A DNA stretch of 8,676 bases from an uncultured Faecalibacterium sp. (GTDB taxonomy: Bacteria > Bacillota > Clostridia > Oscillospirales > Ruminococcaceae). How positions within the stretch are numbered: position 1 is the stretch's first letter; every line of letters begins with the position of its first letter. This document shows, in pieces, positions 5,918 to 8,676 of the stretch. A program made the position numbers and the translations under genes. A model generated the notes under the pieces. The model was not told the origin of the DNA and did no database searches. It saw nothing but the letters and a program-made list of their open reading frames with translations. The DNA lies in contig CAAFSR010000406.1 of the NCBI GenBank assembly GCA_900765705.1, forward strand, positions 1 to 8,676, in the 5' to 3' direction.

Positions 5918-6052
5918 CCCGGCCCCGAAAAAGGCGCTTTAGCGCATAAAAGTGCGCCGGACGCCCGGAGGAACTGTTGGATACCTGAACAAATATGGAT
6001 GAAGAAACAAAAAAACACTATTAAAATTGTATGAAATCTAAGGAATTTGACC

Positions 6053-6081
6053 TTGACTTTACCCGGAGGGAACGGTACACT
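6053..6081 (+). promoter_or_regulatory. Promoter of pgi
   Basis: TTGACT (6053-6058, five of six), 17-nt spacer, TACACT (6076-6081, four of six). It lies about 60 bases upstream of the pgi start codon. The spacer holds an imperfect CCC-GGA-GGG dyad, so a regulator could bind there. The rest of the 225-bp gap after the carboxypeptidase (5918-6052) contains a weak GCGCA/TGCGC hairpin (5942-5957) and an AT-rich stretch (about 5990-6050), with no gene seen. Confidence 0.6.
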
Positions 6082-6142
6082 TATACCAAGATATTTCCTC
6101 GCAGGGCAAAGGCCCGGCAGATCGTTTGGAGGTTTTAATAAA

Positions 6143-7474
6143 ATGAGTGTCGTACTGAACACGAAACACCTCTCCAGCTTCATCAGCGAAGAGGAATATG
6201 CAGCCATCTACCCGCAGGTAGAAGCCGCCCACAAGCAGCTGGAAGCCAAAAACGGCCCCGGCAGCGATTTTCTGGGCTGGATGACCCTGCCCCGGGATTA
6301 CGACAAGGAAGAGTTCGCCCGCATCAAGGCAGCCGCTGCCAAGATCCGTGAGGACTCTGATGTTCTGGTGGTGGCCGGTATCGGCGGCAGCTATCTGGGC
6401 GCACGCGCTGTTGTGGAGGCCGTTAAGGGCATGTACCACAACGAGTTGGAGGATGGTCTGAAGATCTACTTCTGCGGCAACAGCATCAGCCCCACCTACC
6501 TGAACAATATCATCAGCCTGTGCAAGGGCAAGCGCTTCTCCATCAACGTCATCTCCAAGTCCGGCACCACTACCGAGACCTCTCTGGCCTTCCGTGTGCT
6601 GCGTGAGCTGCTGGAGAAGGAGATGGGCGTAGAGGAAGCCAACAAGCGCATCTACGCTACTACCGACCGTGCCAAGGGCACCCTGAAGCAGCTGGCCGAC
6701 GCACAGGGCTGGCCCACCTTCGTGGTTCCCGATGACGTGGGCGGCCGCTACTCCGTGCTGAGCGCCGTGGGTCTGCTGCCCATCGCTGCAGCCGGTATCG
6801 ACATCGATGCATTGATGCAGGGCGCTGCCGATGCTATGGAGCGTTTCTCCGTGCTGAGCCCCGACAACGATGCTTACAAGTACGCCGCCATCCGCAACAT
6901 CCTGTACCGCAAGGGCAAGGCTGTGGAGATCCTGGAGTGCTACGAGCCGGACTTCACCCTGATGAACGAGTGGTACAAGCAGCTGTTCGGCGAGAGCGAG
7001 GGCAAGGACAACAAGGGCCTGTTCCCCGCAAGCTGCATCTTCTCCACCGACCTGCACTCTATGGGACAGTTCATTCAGGAAGGCGCCCGCATCATGTTCG
7101 AGACCATCGTGGACGTGAAGAAGCCCGCACAGGATCTGTTCATCGACCCGCTGGAGGGCAACTTTGACGGCCTGAACTTCCTTGCAAACCAGAACATGAG
7201 CGTTGTCAACCGCAAGGCCATGGAAGGCACTATTCTGGCACACACCGACGGCGGCGTGCCCGAGGTGCTGATCGAGGTGGACGACCTGTCTGCTTATAAT
7301 GTGGGCTACCTGATCTACTTCTTCTGGCGTGCCTGCGCCTGCAGCGGCTACCTGCTGAGCGTGAACCCCTTCAACCAGCCCGGCGTGGAAAGCTACAAGA
7401 AGAACATGTTCGCCCTGTTGGGCAAGCCCGGTTACGAGGGCCTGACCGCAGAGCTGGAAGCAAAGCTGAAGTAA
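6143..7474 (+). CDS. pgi: Glucose-6-phosphate isomerase, 443 residues
   Basis: Interconverts glucose-6-phosphate and fructose-6-phosphate in cytosolic glycolysis. Visible motifs in order: VVAGIGGSYLGA (76-87), phosphate-binding SKSGTTTET (138-146), the family signature DVGGRYS (198-204), GESEGK (283-288) with the catalytic glutamate, STDLHSMGQ (301-309) with His305, and a C-terminal ESYKKNMF (416-423) with the active-site lysine. The length matches the short Gram-positive form (about 445-450 residues). The start ATG at 6143 is preceded by TTGGAGG at 10 nt; an in-frame ATG 32 codons upstream would lie before the promoter's -10 element and is rejected. Codon choice is strongly biased to C-ending codons, as expected for a highly expressed gene. 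The P-loop gene follows 61 nt downstream and may be co-transcribed. Confidence 0.97.
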   Translation: MSVVLNTKHLSSFISEEEYAAIYPQVEAAHKQLEAKNGPGSDFLGWMTLPRDYDKEEFARIKAAAAKIREDSDVLVVAGIGGSYLGARAVVEAVKGMYHNELEDGLKIYFCGNSISPTYLNNIISLCKGKRFSINVISKSGTTTETSLAFRVLRELLEKEMGVEEANKRIYATTDRAKGTLKQLADAQGWPTFVVPDDVGGRYSVLSAVGLLPIAAAGIDIDALMQGAADAMERFSVLSPDNDAYKYAAIRNILYRKGKAVEILECYEPDFTLMNEWYKQLFGESEGKDNKGLFPASCIFSTDLHSMGQFIQEGARIMFETIVDVKKPAQDLFIDPLEGNFDGLNFLANQNMSVVNRKAMEGTILAHTDGGVPEVLIEVDDLSAYNVGYLIYFFWRACACSGYLLSVNPFNQPGVESYKKNMFALLGKPGYEGLTAELEAKLK

Positions 7475-7535
7475 AAGCCGTACGTTAAAAATGAACTCCC
7501 GCCGCAAGGCGTGGAAAATACAGGAGGACTGAACT

Positions 7536-7940
7536 ATGATTAAACTGATTGTTGGTACCAAGGGCTCCGGCAAGACCAAGGCTATGATCGACCAGATCAA
7601 CGACGCGGTCAAGACCTCCAAAGGCAACGTGGTCGTCGTGGAAAAGGGCATGAAGCTCACCTACGACATCGCTCCTGCAGCACGTCTGATCGATCTGGAC
7701 GAGTACAAGATCTCCGGCGGCGAAATGCTGTACGGCTTTGTGGCCGGCCTGATGGCAAGCAACTACGACATCACCGACCTGTACATTGACGGCATCCTGA
7801 AGGTGCTGAACCACGATATCAATCGTCTGGGTGTTGTGCTGGACGAGATGGCAGCTATTGCCGGCGACAGCGTCAAGGTCACCGTGACCGTCAGCGCAGA
7901 CGAGGCCGCACTGCCCCACGATGTGAAGAAGTACCTGTAA
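7536..7940 (+). CDS. Small P-loop nucleotide-binding protein, 134 residues, function unknown
   Basis: Role not recognised. The start ATG at 7536 has AGGAGG 8 nt upstream. The protein opens MIKLIVGTKGSGKTK, a complete Walker A motif (7-14, GTKGSGKT) directly after a first beta strand. DLYIDGILK (81-89) is a candidate Walker B with D85 after a hydrophobic strand, and VVLDEMA (100-106) offers a second acidic strand end. VVVVEKG (32-38) and VKVTVTVSADEAALP (113-127) are other core strands; the last resembles the strand-5/adenine loop of small NTPases. At 134 residues it is shorter than ordinary kinases or ABC ATPases, with no DNA-binding or membrane segment seen. Codon use is as biased as in pgi, suggesting high expression, and the hairpin at 7971 would end a pgi-linked transcript after it. 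Confidence 0.88.
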   Translation: MIKLIVGTKGSGKTKAMIDQINDAVKTSKGNVVVVEKGMKLTYDIAPAARLIDLDEYKISGGEMLYGFVAGLMASNYDITDLYIDGILKVLNHDINRLGVVLDEMAAIAGDSVKVTVTVSADEAALPHDVKKYL

Positions 7941-7970
7941 TTTTATAAAAGAACAGGGCTAAAGGCTTTT

Positions 7971-8026
7971 CCAACAGGCAGAAGACCGGAGAAAAATAAA
8001 TTTTTTCGGTTTTCTGCCTGTTTTGG
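7971..8026 (+). terminator. Long-stem intrinsic terminator after the P-loop gene
   Basis: A 16-bp stem with one G-U pair: AACAGGCAGAAGACCG (7973-7988) pairs with CGGTTTTCTGCCTGTT (8007-8022), around an 18-nt AT-rich loop. It is followed by TT then GG. It begins about 30 bases after the P-loop stop codon and ends just before the -35 element of the next transcription unit. Confidence 0.8.
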
Positions 8027-8028
8027 TG

Positions 8029-8057
8029 TTGACAAAGGGTTGCTTTGGCGCTATACT
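8029..8057 (+). promoter_or_regulatory. Strong promoter of the DUF177-rpmF unit
   Basis: Perfect TTGACA (8029-8034), 17-nt spacer, TATACT (8052-8057, five of six). It is the best sigma-A-type promoter in the window, fitting a ribosomal protein operon. The predicted leader to the ATG at 8086 is only about 22 nt. Confidence 0.85.
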
Positions 8058-8085
8058 AACAAAGCAGCCTTTTCAGAGGTGTACT

Positions 8086-8589
8086 ATGCAATTTGACCTG
8101 AGAAAGTTTATCACGACCGGCGCAAGACCGTACCATGCAGAGTTTCAGTGTGATTTATCTGCGTATGATTATGCCGGTGCAAGGATCCCCCAGCCGGTCA
8201 CAGCCGTTTTTGACGCGCAGACCGATGGCGACGAGGTCCGGATAACATTGCGGGCAAAGGCATCGGTGCACGGAGAGTGCGCCCGCTGTCTGGACCTGGT
8301 CACCCGGGAAGAGACAGTCGATACGGAGTGGATCGTCAAGGAGCGGGATCTGGATGACCCGGATTTCGATCTTCCGCTGGATGAAAAAGGGCACTTGGAT
8401 GTAGACGAATGGCTTAATCAGGAGTTTATGTTCCAGATCCCCACGGTGCTGCTTTGCAGCGCTGACTGCGCAGGGCTTTGCCCGCAGTGCGGTAAGAAAA
8501 AGGCGGAATGCACCTGCCCACCGGCAGAGCAGACTGACGCCCCCGTAGACACTAGGCTCGCGATCCTTAAATCACTGCTGAACAGATAA
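8086..8589 (+). CDS. yceD: DUF177/YceD-family protein linked to ribosomal protein L32, 167 residues
   Basis: Member of the DUF177 (YceD, Duf177) family, conserved upstream of rpmF; in plants and bacteria it is tied to 23S rRNA accumulation and ribosome assembly, though the mechanism is not settled. The start ATG at 8086 has AGAGG 6 nt upstream and a promoter just before; a longer in-frame opening from 8023 would begin upstream of that promoter. CARCLD (65-70) is the typical central motif, with C65/C68. ADCAGLCPQCG (127-137) belongs to a cysteine-rich tail with C124, C128, C132, C135, C142 and C144, likely a metal-binding knuckle as in many Gram-positive members. The middle (85-112) is acidic. 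rpmF starts 23 nt after its stop, so the two form an operon. Confidence 0.93.
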   Translation: MQFDLRKFITTGARPYHAEFQCDLSAYDYAGARIPQPVTAVFDAQTDGDEVRITLRAKASVHGECARCLDLVTREETVDTEWIVKERDLDDPDFDLPLDEKGHLDVDEWLNQEFMFQIPTVLLCSADCAGLCPQCGKKKAECTCPPAEQTDAPVDTRLAILKSLLNR

Positions 8590-8612
8590 ACCCATCAAGG
8601 AGGTGCAAAAAT

Positions 8613-8676
8613 ATGGCAGTACCTAAGAGACATCTTTCCAAGGCCCGCCGCGACAAGCGTCGCAGCAATGTTTGGA
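8613..8676 (+). CDS. rpmF: Ribosomal protein bL32, 5' part (cut by window end)
   Basis: Component of the large ribosomal subunit. The first 21 codons read MAVPKRHLSKARRDKRRSNVW, the nearly invariant basic N-terminus of bL32; the remaining ~35-40 codons, including any zinc-binding cysteines, lie beyond the window. A strong AAGGAGGT site lies 9 nt before the ATG. Transcription is expected from the promoter at 8029 together with the DUF177 gene. Confidence 0.95.
   Translation, partial: MAVPKRHLSKARRDKRRSNVW

Noticed and set aside
5928..5957. Hairpin GGCGC/GCGCC that on the minus strand is followed by TTTTT
   Set aside because: It has the polarity of a minus-strand terminator but no minus-strand gene reads into it; on the plus strand it lacks a T-run, so it was not called as the carboxypeptidase terminator.
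6031..6138. 35-codon frame ending just before the pgi start (begins MKSKEFDLDF)
   Set aside because: It looks like a leader peptide at first, but it has no ribosome site and contains the pgi promoter, so it would not be transcribed whole from it.
6059..7660. 533-codon open frame on the minus strand opposite pgi and part of the P-loop gene
   Set aside because: Shadow of the strongly biased pgi codons; composition is atypical of proteins and it spans two real genes and a promoter.
1..8676. Search for tRNA, rRNA, CRISPR, insertion sequence or phage signals
   Set aside because: No cloverleaf, rRNA segment, regularly spaced repeats, transposase or integrase motif, or terminal inverted repeats were found by eye.

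Overview
The window reads as an ordinary chromosomal segment of a GC-rich, strictly anaerobic Gram-positive of the Clostridia, most like the Faecalibacterium/Gemmiger/Subdoligranulum group (Oscillospiraceae). This placement rests on content, not on a search. There is a ferredoxin-type [FeFe] hydrogenase, an MtaB-type tRNA methylthiotransferase, a DacF-type sporulation/vegetative DD-carboxypeptidase, a DUF177(YceD)-rpmF pair, AGGAGG-type ribosome binding sites and strongly GC-biased third codon positions. Nothing marks it as a mobile or recently acquired region: no transposase, integrase, att site, CRISPR or tRNA was seen.

Layout, left to right. (1) 1-302, minus: 5' part of a pyridoxamine/pyridoxal kinase with a TTG start, preceded by a short leader with a terminator-like hairpin. 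(2) 467-673, plus: a 68-residue glycine-zipper membrane protein, converging through a shared hairpin (678-713) on (3) 726-1199, minus: a small secreted protein that resembles the Shp-type heme-binding domain and has two tandem promoters. (4) 1426-2979, minus: a 517-residue group-B-like [FeFe] hydrogenase with its own terminator, promoter and a structured ~130-nt leader. (5) 3224-4519, minus: mtaB. (6) 4685-5917, plus and divergent from mtaB: a D-alanyl-D-alanine carboxypeptidase. (7) 6143-7474, plus: pgi, followed at 61 nt by (8) 7536-7940, plus: a 134-residue P-loop protein of unknown role, ending in a long hairpin terminator. (9) 8086-8589, plus: DUF177/YceD protein, then (10) rpmF, cut by the window end at 8676.

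The genes are mostly monocistronic or in pairs and serve separate housekeeping roles: vitamin B6 salvage, hydrogen metabolism, tRNA modification, wall trimming, glycolysis and ribosome assembly. I found no convincing new multi-gene system. The points most worth a second look are the uncharacterised small proteins (68-aa membrane protein, Shp-like secreted protein, pgi-linked P-loop protein), the physiological role and leader of the group-B-like hydrogenase, and the possible attenuator in front of the B6 kinase. Very long open frames opposite the hydrogenase, mtaB and pgi are artefacts of GC-biased codons and are not annotated.
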